A stretch of 64,000 bases of DNA from Isoetes taiwanensis (Eukaryota; Streptophyta; Lycopodiopsida; Isoetales; Isoetaceae), in the NCBI GenBank assembly GCA_021234155.1, contig JAJEKV010000006.1, positions 11,619,317 through 11,683,316 of the forward strand. The letters run 5' to 3'. Positions 36,201 to 48,425 of the stretch are shown piece by piece. The notes below the pieces were generated by a model. It saw nothing but the letters and a program-made list of their open reading frames with translations. It made no database searches and had not been told where the DNA came from. Position 1 is the stretch's first letter. Every line of letters begins with the position of its first letter. Both the position numbers and the translations under genes were made by a program.

Positions 36201-36290
36201 CAAGTAAGGGATTGGGATATGGTGGTGGATGTTATAATGCGAATTGACATTTCGTTTCTATATATTGGTTTATGGCAAGGGTCAATTGGA
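33203..36290. other. Inserted non-coding DNA inside copia-1
   Basis: About 3 kb of AT-rich DNA separating the RT start at 33.1 kb from the rest of RT at 36.3 kb. It contains the segment bounded by inverted (AATAG)n runs (34404-35440). No gene motif is recognised; minus frames at 34606-34818 and 34829-35032 are unidentified. Confidence 0.55.
34404..35440. repeat. Segment bounded by inverted pentanucleotide runs
   Basis: ATAGAATAGAATAGAATAG at 34404-34422 is the reverse complement of CTATTCTATTCTAT at 35427-35440. The left run is followed by TTTTTTTTAACGTCCAC. It may be an insertion with simple-repeat ends, or two chance microsatellites. Confidence 0.5.
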
Positions 36291-36329
36291 TCCAATTCCG
36301 TCCATGGACCAGGAATGGTCTCGGACCAC

Positions 36330-37250
36330 TTTAGTGTTAACTTTGGGAGCCAAGGAGAAATGGTTAAAAGAATGAATGATGAATTAGAATCTTTCAACAA
36401 CTCAAACCTATGATATAGTGGATTTTCCTAATCAAAAATGTAATTGGCGAATGGTCGTATTAAGGTGAAACCAATGATGGCAAGGAAAGTTTAAGGCAAG
36501 CACTTGTGGCACAAGGGTTTATACAGAAAAAGGGGACAACTATTTCATGACTAGACATATTCTCCATTGTTAAGCTTTACTAGTTTGTAATGCTTCGTCA
36601 TTTAGCTAATGCATTAAACTTGGAATTCCACTACGGATGTAAAATCCCATTTTGAATGCTAAATTAGAAGATAGATTACATTTATGAGGTAATCGCGGAT
36701 TTGAGGTTGGCAAACAATAAGGTTTTTGAAGGTAAACATGATAAGTTTATGACCTTAAATGTACCAAGAGAATGGTATCTCCTGCATTGATAACTATCTA
36801 AGAGAGCAAAGGATTTGGTAAAATCTCGTGAATGATGAAATATGTACAAATATCAGCAAGAGAATGATTATTGCATAATAGCACTATAGCGTAGATGATC
36901 AGACATGGCGTTAGTAGGTAAAATGCTAAATCATTGCAAAAACATGTTGAAGCTACTATATCAAATGTCGGATTAGATGAACCTGCCAATTTTTGTGGCA
37001 TTGAAGTTGAAAGAGATACAATAGAAGAGAATGCTAAAACTGAAGCAAAGTAGGCATATAGACAATATGCCTCAAAAAGGTTTAACCCTTTGCGAAGTAA
37101 GCAAGCAGTAAAACTCCAATTGTGCCAGTCAACACTGACAAACATATAGCTTTATCGGGACCGAAAAAGAAGAGATGGTGCTGTGCCTTGCTGTGATTAC
37201 CGTTGGATGTCTGCATCTCAAACAATACCGCACTCAGAGCATTGTCATAT
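36330..37250 (+). pseudogene. Copia-1 reverse transcriptase (heavily broken)
   Basis: GEMVKRMNDELESF near 36350 is the usual RT entry, followed in other frames by segments fitting the TRxGxDYxETFSPV region (near 36510), the LNLE..MDVK region (near 36620), GFEVGK (near 36700), GLDEPANFCGIEVERD (near 36972-37018) and the VPCxYRW region (near 37175). No intact catalytic YVDD is readable. Confidence 0.7.
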
Positions 37251-37254
37251 TGTA

Positions 37255-37835
37255 AATATCCTATGGTGAAGGAATCTTCAAACCCAAGCCACCCTCATTG
37301 GATGCTAAGAGTTTTGAAGTATCTAAAGGGTACCAAACACCAGAATCATTCAACTCCGTAAAAATCTTTTAATCTACTCTTGCTGAGGCAGTGGAGGTTG
37401 GATCAGGAGGTGACCAAAAGGCTGTCCACTGGATATGTAATTGCTTGGGAGAGGTGTTGTCACCGGAAATGTAAAAGCAAAATGCAAGAGCTAGTGTCAT
37501 CCAGAGGTTAATATGCTTCTAAAGATCATTATTACAAAGAAGTTATCCGCTTAGAAGATTGTTTAAAGAAATGAAGTGCACCTGAATAAGTCAACTACTA
37601 TCTGACGATAGTCAAAGCCGCATTTCACAAGAATAAAAATCCCAGAGTATGGAAAGAACCACACATTGAGTTGAATATGCATTTTACCGGGGAAAGAGAT
37701 CTACCGCTAAGTAGCCTACTGGAATGAAGTATATATACCATGATCAAGCAGATGAGCCAAAGGCTCTGAAGGAAAGGTGTTTTACTTTCTATTTTAGACT
37801 GTTTAAATGTTCGTGAATATATGATGAAGGAGGAA
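37255..37835 (+). pseudogene. Copia-1 RNase H region and polypurine tract
   Basis: Fragments fit copia RNase H (the STTGYVI..GRGVV region near 37430 and the HIELNMHFTGERD region near 37665). GATGAAGGAGGAA immediately before 37836 is a polypurine tract that would prime plus-strand synthesis at the 3' LTR. Confidence 0.72.
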
Positions 37836-38111
37836 TGTTAGAGTTTTATGGTTGGTCATCATATTCTCAGAGGGTTTGATCTCTAAAGATAAGAGCCCGT
37901 GAACACCCACTAGAAATATCGCTGACTTTAGAAGCAGTTAAGTTGTTTGCTAAGTTAAGGAATGACAGGATTGAGAGGAAAGAAATAGGAGACGTTTATA
38001 GTTGTTTAATGGTCTATGAATTAAACCTTAAAGGTAAGATGGGTTATTTAAAGATAAGTACTACTAAAATATGCAAGAGGTTAAGGCCGAATATCCGAAG
38101 TAAAGTTGACA
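37836..38111 (+). repeat. Copia-1 3' LTR
   Basis: It starts TGTTAGAGTTTTATGGTTGG directly after the polypurine tract and ends near TTGACA; homologous to 29015-29305. Confidence 0.86.
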
Positions 38112-38359
38112 AATCTAATGCTTAATCACGCCTGATCACCAGAGAAGATCGAACAAATAGCCCCGTGAATAATTAAATAAACACACGATTTGGAGATTTG
38201 CCAGTACCTAAATACCTGCATTTATGTTTTATTGAATGAATAAGACCTGAAATCACTGCTTCATCGGGAACCATTGAAGCGTTCATTGAAACCATTGAAG
38301 TGGGTCACCATTGCAATAGAATTACACGCGAATACCACTACTTGCTGATAAGGGTTTTG

Positions 38360-39480
38360 TAGTACAATGGATTATCAGATCGATCCGGTGACATCGATCG
38401 CCATTCTAGATCGGGATCGAGCATGTCATGCATGGATGCGATGCACATGCCCGCTTTGGTTGGAGTTCGCTATTTCGTGCTGCTTCTCGATCCATCGCCT
38501 CATCGACGCCTTCTCTCAAAGACTTTATTCCTTTGAATTGTTTCCTGCGCGTGGAGGGCTTTTTCCCCGCTGGTTGAATGACGGCGATCTTTCTTTGTTA
38601 TCCTTTACCGGGCTCATTCAGCCCCGTGACCTTTCGGCCCTCAATCCTAGTTTTGTGGGCGGAAAGTTCTTCCGGTAGTCAGCGGTTTGTTGAGCTATGA
38701 GTCCCATTCGACCGCATCGATCCAGACACTGGACGCCATTCTGGTCGGGATCGGCATGTACGTCATGCATGCGCTGGGCGCGGCACCGGTTTTGGTTGGG
38801 AGTTCGCCATTTCAAAGCGCTGCTTTCAGATCCACGCCTCTACTCCATGCTTCTCGCAGCCAGCATCTTTATTCTCTTTGAACCCACCCTCCCCCTTTCT
38901 TTGTTTATTATATTTTGTGCCAAGCTCAGTTTTATGTTTTTCACCCGCTGGTGATAAGTTTTTCATTCACCGGGTGATGCTATTCTCTCGTATGTTTTCT
39001 CGCTTGTTGTAAGTTGGTGATGTGCAGGTACAAAGCATGAAGCGCATCATTTCACTTCTCCGCGTTTTGGGAGCGATTCTATGCCTTTACGCTTGTTCTG
39101 CTTCCCTTGCCGGTTTACCAGGGTTTTTCTCAAAACCCGAAGGGTTGTGTTTTTAATCCTGCGGATAAGCTTTCTGCAGTACATCGCCCAATTACTCATT
39201 AGTGCATTGTATTTGTTTTAAATCAAATGATAATCATTTTCCTTATTTTTCGTGGGTAGTTCGCATAAAGGCTACCCACCATTCACAATTCATTGTAAAA
39301 TCACGAGACGAATGTGAGAAGCCCATTCATGGCTGTTTGTCGGTTTTTGCTAGAACCCATTCTGAATTCAAGTTAGAATTGCTAAAACTAGATTGATCTA
39401 AGGATGCATTGAGGCTTCAAGAATTCTAACATCAAGAAACGGTTCACCCCTCTCTGTAATCGCTACGCATCACCCTAAAC
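38360..39480. other. GC-richer stretch with internal direct repeat
   Basis: 38396-38500 and 38737-38840 are diverged direct copies (shared CGCCATTCTAG.TCGGGATCG, GTCATGCATG and TTTGGTTG.GAGTTCGC). The base composition differs from the neighbours and recalls the DIRS-like element, but I see no retroelement motif. The 103-codon frame at 38367 is unidentified. Confidence 0.55.
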
Positions 39481-40660
39481 CTTTGCATTCAAAATATGCA
39501 ACCTCATGTCATTTATTGGTTGTAGATGCTTCCACCTGGGCCTTTTTAGGTACATCAGATTCAGCCAAGAAAGACCGCACTCAGCGTATCGCCCAATCTT
39601 CAAGCTTCGAGCAAACCCTTGTTCTTTCAAATAGGTCAGGTTTGGCGCGATGGGCTTAATCCTTATTTTAACCTCGTAATGACGCTACCCAATAAGCTAG
39701 ACATTACGCCATAAAGCCGAGTTGAATGAGCGATTCGTTTGTTTCTATGTATTCTTTTTTTCAAGTTATTAGAGAGCATAAATACATAATTTCAAAAAAA
39801 GGATTCTTATATATGATTCAAGAAGATTTTATGCTATACCGATTCGAAAGACAGACACAAAGTAAACAAGATTTTAATCTATGCTATGCTAATAGACAGA
39901 GGCACAAGATTTTATGTTGCAAGTTATGCGCGCATAGACAGAGGGCAACAAGATTTTATGTTATGCTATGCACATTTTGCAATTTCTGTTTTAGTTGTGT
40001 TTTTATAATTTTATGGCTTTGCCTATGCGCGCATAGCATGTTGTGGTTCTCCTTGAGTAATAGAAAATGCACACGACTTCATTTCCACTGCTTCGCCTTT
40101 CACTATTCATCGAGATTTTGATGATTCTTTTCATTTTTCCACTTCATGTGTGTCCCAAACCACCTAAATTAGATTTTTTATTTATACCTAGGTGGCTGAA
40201 TTAACAAGAAGTTTCAACTTTTTTTTGTAAATTTGGGTCTCTAAAATGGTACGTAATCAGAAATTAGGGCTATTTTTAAGTGACCTTCAAAAGTGGCAAA
40301 ATTCTATGGTATTTTAGGGAATCTTTGAAAGATTCTTTTATTAGTGCAAACGCAGTCATTAGTGTGTTTATAGTCACCTTATTCTCTCGCTTCTACCTTG
40401 GTTTCACTCAAGTTCTTTATCTACCTCATAAACCCTTCTGCAGGACTGTAAGATGTATGCTATCTCAACAGATTTTTATGGAAGAGCATATACTGGCCCA
40501 GCCATGGTCTCAAAAATCATTACCTTTAGTTTTTACTCAATTCACTCCTCACTCTTTTAGCATCATAGAAATCAAATACAAAGGGTCTAAATGTTTTCGT
40601 GATCCCTTCCTTGCTCTCGCTATCAATACTATGTCATCAAAGATATAAAAGCAAGTTAAT
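39481..40660. other. Stretch without a recognisable gene
   Basis: AT-rich. Short direct repeats with ACAAGATTTTATGTT.GCAAG and GCGCGCATAG lie near 39900-40035. The plus frames of 131 and 122 codons have no recognised motif. Confidence 0.45.
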
Positions 40661-40679
40661 AACATAATTCAACAGTGAT

Positions 40680-42620
40680 CCCCCTCCCCCATATTCGTAC
40701 TCCATTCTTTCCAATTCATCAATAAAATTCCAAAGTGAGGGTTTGAGACATAGGTGCACCCTGTTTCTGACTCCAATGTTACCAACACCATAAAGCAATC
40801 TTACCGCGATTCTATATATTCCTTTAGTAATAATTTATGCTACCCATGCTAATCCACAAATTATCCTCGTGATACCTGTGACAAAGACTCAGGTATGGCT
40901 TCATAAACGCCAATAAGTGGCTTTGAACCTTTGCGATCAATCATAAACTTAAAAGTAACAAGATGACCTATGGTGGATTTCTCTGAGGCCTAAAATCAAG
41001 GTTCTCTTAGTCTAACATCACATGTCAGCCTGCTAATTCTTATGCTCGAGTAACTGAAAGCATGCCAACTCGCATACAAATTACTAACCATAATCATTCC
41101 CAGAGTTGTCGATCATTTCTATCTCCTCGTCTTTACTGCATTGAATCACCCTATTGATCTCACAAATAAGCAGGAAGCCTTCCTCAATCACAGATAACAT
41201 TAGTATTAGTGCTCGACCATTTTGGGCCCCGCCCACTTTTAAAAGTTCAATTAATTAGGTCCGTAGACCGGCCTTTCTATTGGCAAGCTTATCAATCCCC
41301 ATTGATATCCGCTTTTAAAAGAAAAGGTGTACTTCCTTTTTTGCCATTCCATCCCGCTGCCCTTCCGCGATACAATTCTTACCATATCTAGTAAATCCTC
41401 CACATGTAACAGATTCTTTCATGCCTACCTTGTTTAAGTTTCTTCCAGAATGTAGCCGGTTCCACTAATAAATTTACTAATTCCTCCTCATGTAATTTCG
41501 CAAGAAAGCCTGCTTTTGCCTTTAGTAAGAGTTTTAAACTCTTTGATCAATTCGCCCAACCCGCCTCAAGGCTCCTTTGTATTGTTTTCTTTTTCTGCGA
41601 TTCACCGGTTAAACCAACCATTGTAAGGCGTCCTTTTCCCACGCCTCAAGCAAAACATGTGCGGTAATAGTAGTAATGAAGATGTTAGAAGAACACTTAT
41701 CCCATCCACCCTCAGCTATATCACCTCGCCATAATTGTTCAAACATGTTAAGATACGCTTTTTTCGTTCTCAACTGCGATATATTCGATCCGAATTTACA
41801 TGTGCCTCGCTATCTTCCTTTTGCCATGATAGACGAAGGATAGGTAATACATTTGTTCACTCACTTCTCTCATCCAAAATCTCGCAAAGAGATAACTTGT
41901 TTCTAGAAAAATGAGTCGCTGCAATAAAATAATCACCACGCCTTGCCTCTACATGTACATTTAGAAGCTCGAAAGTTTCTAGTTCCCATTATATAAGAGT
42001 AAATTTGCCACTACATGTTCAACAAAGCAGTAGTCATCGGGTAGGCCATCGTCTAAATCAAATGAAAAACGATCCCATCCGGACATCACGCAACTCCGCT
42101 TCATCTTAGCTGCTCCATCCATACAATGAAATACCCTCATAACTTCATATTACCGCCGTTTCTTCCATTGAAGTCCCCATAAGTACTAATTTCCTGCAGC
42201 CATAAAACCTAAAATTTCTTGTTCAAGCATCCGAATGGATCGCTCTATATCTAGATGATACAACCGATATGCCTGGGCCGCTTTTAAGGGGAAAAGTATA
42301 ACCCTAATAAATACCTTTACGCTTCCTTTCCCTTAAGTTCCATCCGCATGCACCGCTTAGAATCCTTCACTACCTTTTACCATATGTAATAATTCCTTCT
42401 AACATAACAAGCTACCCCATATCCTCTTCTCCCACCCCTTCCTCGCTCCATAACAATGCAGAGACAAAAGTCGGTATATCCGGCAGGCCAAATTCTTCAT
42501 TTTGCTCCTATGTTTCAAAATAAATCATTTAATGTCAGAACATCTTCCATGGAGTATACTTTATCATGACTCACTATTGATGTCTCCATGCCATACTTTG
42601 ACATAGATTTCAAAATACCG
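40680..42620 (-). pseudogene. LINE-D: decayed ORF2 of the same LINE family
   Basis: Read on the minus strand with many frame changes: endonuclease start near 42590 (METSIVSHDKVYSMEDVL), a GYGVACYVRRNYY block near 42405, DYFIAATHFSRNKLSL near 41930 (cf. DYFIASEHFVEQ in LINE-C), RTPYNGWFNR near 41625 (cf. LPHNGWFDEE), a KWAGPKWSS block near 41220, and an RT segment near 40730-40780 fitting KQG.P.S.TL.. No ORF1, 3' tail or (TC)n tract is seen. It is the most decayed copy. Its 5' end lies about 100 bases from the copia-2 repeat modules. Confidence 0.7.
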
Positions 42621-42723
42621 TTTTGTGTGAGTTCTACTAATTCTATCGTATTTTTCTACATGTTAGTTATTGTTCAAGAATCCCAACAAACAAGTTTGCC
42701 GATAACAGGACAACCACGATTGT

Positions 42724-43072
42724 GTCGAAAGAGAATAGATAGAGAAAGAGTAATATAGAGAGAAGAGAATGTAAAGAAATGAAGAGACGGAGAGAAATAA
42801 TAGAAAAAAATATAGAGAAGACAAATAATTACACTTAATGATTTCTATTCTTTTCCACCTAAAAGAACTGGTGGACCAACACGAAAAACCTACAAAGACT
42901 TCGTACATTCGCAAATGGACACTGTGCATGTGCAATCACTTGCAATAATTAAGTCTGATTGACCCTAAGCCTGATTTTTTTTATATTTAATAATTTTTTA
43001 CTACAATGCTCTATAGAGGCCTTATCAATATGCCATATAGCCTCCCATAACTTGCAAGTCTCATCTATATAA
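42724..43072 (-). repeat. Copia-2 repeat module X, left copy
   Basis: Matches 48040-48380 (shared GACAAATAATTACACTTAAT, CCTACAAAGACTTCGTACAT, TGTGCATGTGCAATCACTTG). Confidence 0.85.
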
Positions 43073-43286
43073 TAAAGAAATTAGTCATGCAAGCAATCAG
43101 AAAGAGGAAAACGCAGTTTGGTGGAATAGGTAGATGGATTTTGTATTGAATAGAAACATATACAAAAGTATGCACTGTGAGATGACGGCCAGTTTATGCC
43201 GTGGATGCACTCCATGGTCGACTCTATAATTCCAGGCTTTATCACTCCCACTTCACTGATCTCATTATAATCTTCTATATCCTATT
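43073..43286 (-). repeat. Copia-2 LTR module Y, left (3') copy
   Basis: Matches 47817-48027 (shared CATGCAAGCAATCAG.AAG, GGAAAACGCAG, GTAGATGGA.TTTGTA and ATAATTCCA). It is next to the integrated coding region, as a 3' LTR would be. Confidence 0.8.
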
Positions 43287-43999
43287 GCGTCAAATTTGTC
43301 TCGAAAAGCTAATATTATGTCACTTAGCATCTCCGTAGAGTTGGGCAAGATAAGAAACCGACGCCACCATTTTGAACTTGGTCTTTTATAAAATGTGATA
43401 TCTTGTTCCAATGTGACGAAGTTCTTGACGATTAATTTCTAGAGAGTTAGCCATAGCAATTGCACTTGATTATCAACACATAATAAAGTAGGTGCTTGTT
43501 GCTCCAAACATAATTCCTCCCCACAGTTGACGAATCAGACATTTTAGCAAAGAAAGCTAGCCTAACATATTCGATTCTCAGATTAGATAGCGCCACTATT
43601 GTCCGTTTCTATTTTCCACGATATAATGTAATTCCAAGCAAGAAACAACCGAAGTAGATCTTCTAGTATCATGTTCACGCCTAATCAATCGTATCCAACC
43701 AACTGGAATGATTATTTATCATCAACCTAGAATAATATAAAGCATGATCCTTGTTCCTTGAAGATATCGCGATAATGCTTACCCGCTGTTCAATGTGTTT
43801 ACCCGGATTTTCCAAAACTGGCCGACTACTCCACCGCGATATGACAAGTTCGTCTTGTACATATTGTTAGATAAATCAAGGAATCCACATCGGGCGAGCA
43901 AGGAACTCACGCATGTGAGCTATCTCTAATCCGCTTTAGAGACATATCGATGTAAGTTTCACACGCCTCCATGTGTTGAGACCTGGTTTGCTATCTTGC

Positions 44000-45290
44000 A
44001 TATTGAATCTTTTAAGCACATCATCATCAATATATTTGCTTTTGAACTAACCTCAACCAACCTCTTCAATGATTTCTCACCACCAGAGCAAGCAAGACAA
44101 TAACTGATCTCCCCATGTCTTTCATGTCGACTCCCGAGAGTCGCTTTCACTTGAAGCAATGAAGACATATGATTTGGTAAGAATGATACAATCGCTGCAA
44201 CGACAAGGCGACAATGACAAGAAATTTCCTCCTACCTGCTTTTAACATAAACATTGCCATCTCATTGCAAGCACTGAAACCAAGAGATAAAGATAAGCAT
44301 TAATAATGACATACCATGCCCTTTGGGGATTGCCCGAGCCCAGATAATGCTTCTTTGTCTAACTTGCAAAACAAGATGTTCTTGTCCTCATGACATAACC
44401 TCCTTCGTGTTGGGAAATAAAATCTCCTCTTGAAGCTCTCCTCCATGATGAAAAGCAAAGGCATATCCGCTTCCAGGTTTCAAGATTAGCATGGAGCAAA
44501 GCAGGCAAGTGTGATTCGAATGGAAGACATACGCGACTACAGTGAGAATGTGTCAAAGAAATCAATGCCTTCCACTTGGAGAGAGAAACCTCTCGCAACA
44601 AACCTTGCCTTCCACCGCCCCATTTGGCCACGCATCTCGCTTTAACCTTAAACAACTATTTGGTGTCGACTATCGCTATGCTTCAAAGGAAGATGAGCAA
44701 GCTCCCACGCGTCATTCCTTTCTCATCAAAGAGGCATATTCTTCATCCATAGCCGCCACTCACTTGCATTCTCTCCTTTCTAAAGCTTCTGAACACTTGG
44801 TGTTCAACAAGAGTAGGATCATGACTGACCATTAAGTTCTCTTGATTTTGTTCTCCTAAGAGGTGACTCGTTTCAATTGCTGGCGCTTAAGATAGCTAGT
44901 GCGCCGATTTAGTAGTGCCCCTATTTGGCCGAGGATCATCAGAGGGCTGGGCCTCTCCTGATGGGATGACCGGCCATAAATTCAATGGATGCCTCAGAAG
45001 TAAATTATACTTGGGACTTCCTCAATATCCATGATCGGCTGTAAATGCATCGGGGGCTGATTTTCATATCATAGTGAAGGGGAATCTTTGTCTGTATGGT
45101 TTCATGACTCACCACTTTTGATGATGCTTCATGTGTGAAGGTGGTGGCTGGAAAATCGACTCTTAAATCTCCCACTAGAGTGTTATCCATCATGCACACC
45201 AATCATCATGTAACAAAGTCATCCAAACCGGGGAAGCTATGCGGAAAACTGCTGAGGTACTCCCATCGTTTCACACACTAGACATGCCAT
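44000..45290 (-). pseudogene. Copia-2 RT / RNase H region (very decayed)
   Basis: By position this should be RT and RNase H. A 98-codon frame (44655-44359) and smaller frames exist. A segment near 44540 (LTHSHCSRVCLPFE) weakly fits the LA.H.W.V.Q.DV region, but no catalytic motif is legible. The assignment is mainly positional. Confidence 0.45.
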
Positions 45291-46500
45291 TTGCTCCCCA
45301 TACACCCATTTTCATTGAAGATGACATTCTCTACAATCACAGTTTTTCCAAAGTAAGCTATATATAATTCAGATGCTCTCTACCAAGTGGCATATCCAAC
45401 AAGCACACATTTTTCACTTGCATATCCAACTTCTTCTTCCTTATGAACATGGGCATAAGCAACACATCCTAATATCCGGATATGGCTAAGGGCTGGTTTC
45501 TTTCTCGTCTATGCTCATATGGGGGTAATGCCATTCAATTCTGACGTAGGCAACCTATTTCAAGTAACTCACCGCTTGTTACCGCTTTCCCTCTTTAACA
45601 TGTTAGGCATACTAGCATAATTCCAACATTGCTTAGCACTTTCCATCATATAGTCCTATTCATGCTCTGCAACTCCATTTTGTTGTGGAGTATATGGAGT
45701 GGTGTGTCAGGAATAATGTCTGCCTCTTGCAATAGTGATCAAATTCTCTAGTACTCTCCACCACTATCGCTTTGGTGAACCTTAATTAAATTGCCCTTGT
45801 CTTTCCATTTGAATGCTGAACTCTAAACATAGCTAGTAATTTCTAGATTTTCCGCAAGAAGTTCAATCAGCTACAAAACCTCGAAAAAATCATCTATGAA
45901 GGTCAACATATAGCTGCTTCTTCCCATAGTCAGTGGTCTCAGATTGGCCTGGCCATATGTCGTGAGTGTACAATCTCCAAAGGCACTAGTTCCTCCCACT
46001 TTTCCCATCGAAATGATGCTGTCTCTACTATGCTTTCCCATCACAGTCTGGCTGTAATTCAAGCATATCATCTTCTCAAAGGGTTCAAGATCATCAACCA
46101 TCCTCTCATTTGCTTCTTAAGTGTTTGAATATTTGGATGTCCCATCTTTATTATGCCATTGTTGAATGTGCCACATTTGCCTCACTCATAGGGCTTGTGC
46201 TGCCTGGGTCCTTCATTCTTGCATCAAGTTTTATATAGACTATCACTCTGTGCCACTTGCAATTTGATCTCCAAACTCATCAAATATAGTGCATTTAGTT
46301 TTCTGCAAAGAGGGCACTTAAACTCACCGCACTTTTCCTAATGAGCAATAAAAGATTAAGTGCCAACCCTGCACACATAATGCACATTTTTGTAATCTCT
46401 TTGACCTTTTGCTCCACACTGACCATTATTGAGCTCTCTCCCACTGATCTCAAGTGATCTACTATCCTCATGTAGACCTGTCTCTTTATTTGTAAAGGGC
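45290..46500 (-). pseudogene. Copia-2 integrase
   Basis: The minus strand reads GKHSRDSI near 46040, then a segment ending SYMLTFIDDFFEVL near 45880, the copia motif around the first catalytic Asp. Near 45480-45290, GCVAYAHVHKEEEVGYASEK then CVLVGYATW and VIVENVIFNENG match the conserved integrase C-terminus. The middle part is frameshifted. Confidence 0.8.
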
Positions 46501-46907
46501 TCCAGCTGTATGGGAAACTTCTCCATTGGAGTCATGCATGGATGCACCGTAGTCCAGCCACAAGACCCCATCTTCTCCACACTCCACCGGGAGTTTCAAG
46601 ACCATAAATAACTTCCCCATCATGCCCCATATCCTTCGTCCCTTTTCTTCACTATGGGCTCAATCACATTTACTCATTGGGCACTCGACTTCTACAATCT
46701 CTTCATGTCCCGGCTTGTTACATCTATATAAGGCCTCGGTGGTTCTCTCTCCACTCTCCCACTGCCAGATCTCCTCTTCTCGCCATAGATCCCCCGCTTG
46801 TCCTGCCCAATGATCCAAATATAATGGGCTTCTTTCCTGCCGCTTCTTCCTTTTGTGAAGAAAGATTCTTTTGATTCCCTTTCATCTTCAACTCCTCTCC
46901 TCTTCAA
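46501..46907 (-). pseudogene. Copia-2 gag end and protease
   Basis: Near 46730 the minus strand shows a knuckle-like RCNKPGH, and near 46560 WLDYGASMHDS, corresponding to the WLDSGAS protease active site (Ser changed to Tyr). The upstream gag core between 46910 and 47790 is not recognisable. Confidence 0.65.
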
Positions 46908-47804
46908 GTAAAGCTGATACTACGAATCAAATTCCATTTGGGATATTTGTTAGTGGTCACCGCTGCCCAAATTCGTAACTCTAAGCAATACCGCTTATCC
47001 GACCTTCCACGGGATCTGACTTTATCGCTGTGGCATTACCACCAAAGATCATAAAACTCTGCTTACACTCGCCACACTTTCCCCGACCTGATCGTAATTG
47101 CAAACAATTGCCGCTTTTAAAGATAATTCACAATTTTGCCACTGATCCTCACAAATGCCTTAGTACGAACCAATTTGTTTTGTAGTATTCTTTTGCAAAT
47201 CAACTAGATGGACATAGTTTTCTCCCAAAGGCTGCTCCCATGGTAGTGACCGCCTTTTTATCCCTTTTCTCCCACTCAAGCTTTTGTCAAGATCTCATTT
47301 CAGTTACCCACTAAATACAATCTGTCCCATGTGGATTCCCGTGACATCACCATTTGCAATTTCAAGGACCGTGTATGAAATTCTCCCCAAGAATTTTTCC
47401 AAGAATTTTTCTAGAAACTAATAATGCTTTAGTCAGGTTTGTTATTTCAAATTCAAAGGAATTGAAATTTATAAAATAATTTTACAATTCTTCAATAGAA
47501 TGACAATGTCAAAATTGTTCCATGGCTTGAACGGGCTTATATGATTTGGCGAATCCAATTGATGAATGCTCTTCTGCTTTTAGGGTAATCTTCGCTTTTG
47601 GTCAAGAACAGTCCTCCAAATTTGGGCTATTGGACTTATCTTCCTCAAAGGGCCAAGAATCATTTCTATTTTTGGCTTCTGAAAGGTTTTGATTTTATGT
47701 CCGCAAGATGTCGACTGGATTATACTGCTAAACATGATTGAGGGGTAAGTAAGGCAAGTCGAATTTTATCTCTCTCCCACGGTCGCCTCTGTTTTACCCA
47801 TCAC

Positions 47805-47816
47805 GGGCTCATACCA
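47805..47816 (-). other. Copia-2 primer-binding site
   Basis: The minus strand reads TGGTATGAGCCC directly after the LTR-like module, close to the TGGTATCAGAGCC complementary to the 3' end of initiator tRNA-Met used by plant copia elements. Confidence 0.75.
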
Positions 47817-48027
47817 TAAAGAAATTAACATGCAAGCAATCAGGAAGAGGGAAAACGCAGCCAGGAATAGTAGATGGACTTTGTAATGAAGGAACGATAC
47901 AAAAGTGAGCGCATCAGAGATGCGATGTTCGCTTATGCCGTGTGGACAGTATTCATGGTTGACTCCTATAATTCCATATTTTATCATATAACTCATGGTC
48001 TTATCATCATTTCTATATCACCCAACA
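47817..48027 (-). repeat. Copia-2 LTR module Y, right (5') copy
   Basis: The minus strand begins TGTTGGGTGATATAGAAATG at 48027 and ends next to the primer-binding site. Confidence 0.8.
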
Positions 48028-48425
48028 TATAGAGAGAAGATAAGATAAGATAAGATAAGAATTTTTACGTCCACGAGAACGTAAAGAAACGAAGAGACAG
48101 AGAAAGAGAATAGAGAAAAGATAGAGAAGACAAATAATTACACTTAATGATTTCATTCTTTCCACTGGTACATCTGGTGGACCAACAGGGAAAACCTACA
48201 AAGACTTCGTACATTCGCAAACGGACATTGTGCATGTGCAATCACTTGCAATAATTATGTCTGATTAATCCTAAGCTTGATTTTTTTATATTTATTATAA
48301 TTTTTTACCACAATGTTCTATAGAGGCCTTACCAATATACCATATAGCTACCCACAACTTGCAAGACTCATCTATACAGCTCATGGTCTTGTCATCATTT
48401 GTATATCACCCAACATATTCCCTAG
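48028..48425 (-). repeat. Copia-2 module X, right copy, with its own TGTTGGG start
   Basis: The minus strand begins TGTTGGGTGATATACAAATG at 48425, almost the same start as the inner LTR at 48027. It contains TCTCGTGGACGTA near 48070, a motif common in plant copia LTRs, and ends in (TTATC)n at 48038-48060. Confidence 0.78.

Larger units (their letters stand above)
29015..38111 (+). mobile_element. Copia-1: Ty1/copia retrotransposon, decayed and invaded
   Basis: Plus-strand order: 5' LTR (29015-29305), gag, zinc knuckle and protease (29310-30220), a foldback insertion (about 30255-30865), integrase (31860-32700), linker and start of RT (32700-33200), foreign DNA (33.2-36.3 kb), RT (36330-37250), RNase H (37255-37820), polypurine tract and 3' LTR (37836-38111). 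Order and motifs are those of Ty1/copia. Almost every domain is broken. The five bases flanking each end do not match, so no target duplication is visible. Confidence 0.88.
42724..48425 (-). mobile_element. Copia-2: minus-strand Ty1/copia element with rearranged LTR modules
   Basis: On the minus strand the order is LTR-like modules (48425-47817), primer-binding site (47816-47805), gag/zinc-knuckle region (about 46910-46690), protease (about 46600), integrase (46500-45290), RT (about 45240-44000), then LTR-like modules (43286-42724). All coding parts are broken. The two ends share more than 200 bases of one module and more than 300 bases of another, but in different order. Confidence 0.78.

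Noticed and set aside
42663-42935. 90-codon minus frame with Tyr/Phe/Leu-rich translation
   Set aside because: It lies in the copia-2 module X; the hydrophobic run comes from the TCT/TTC-rich LTR leader.
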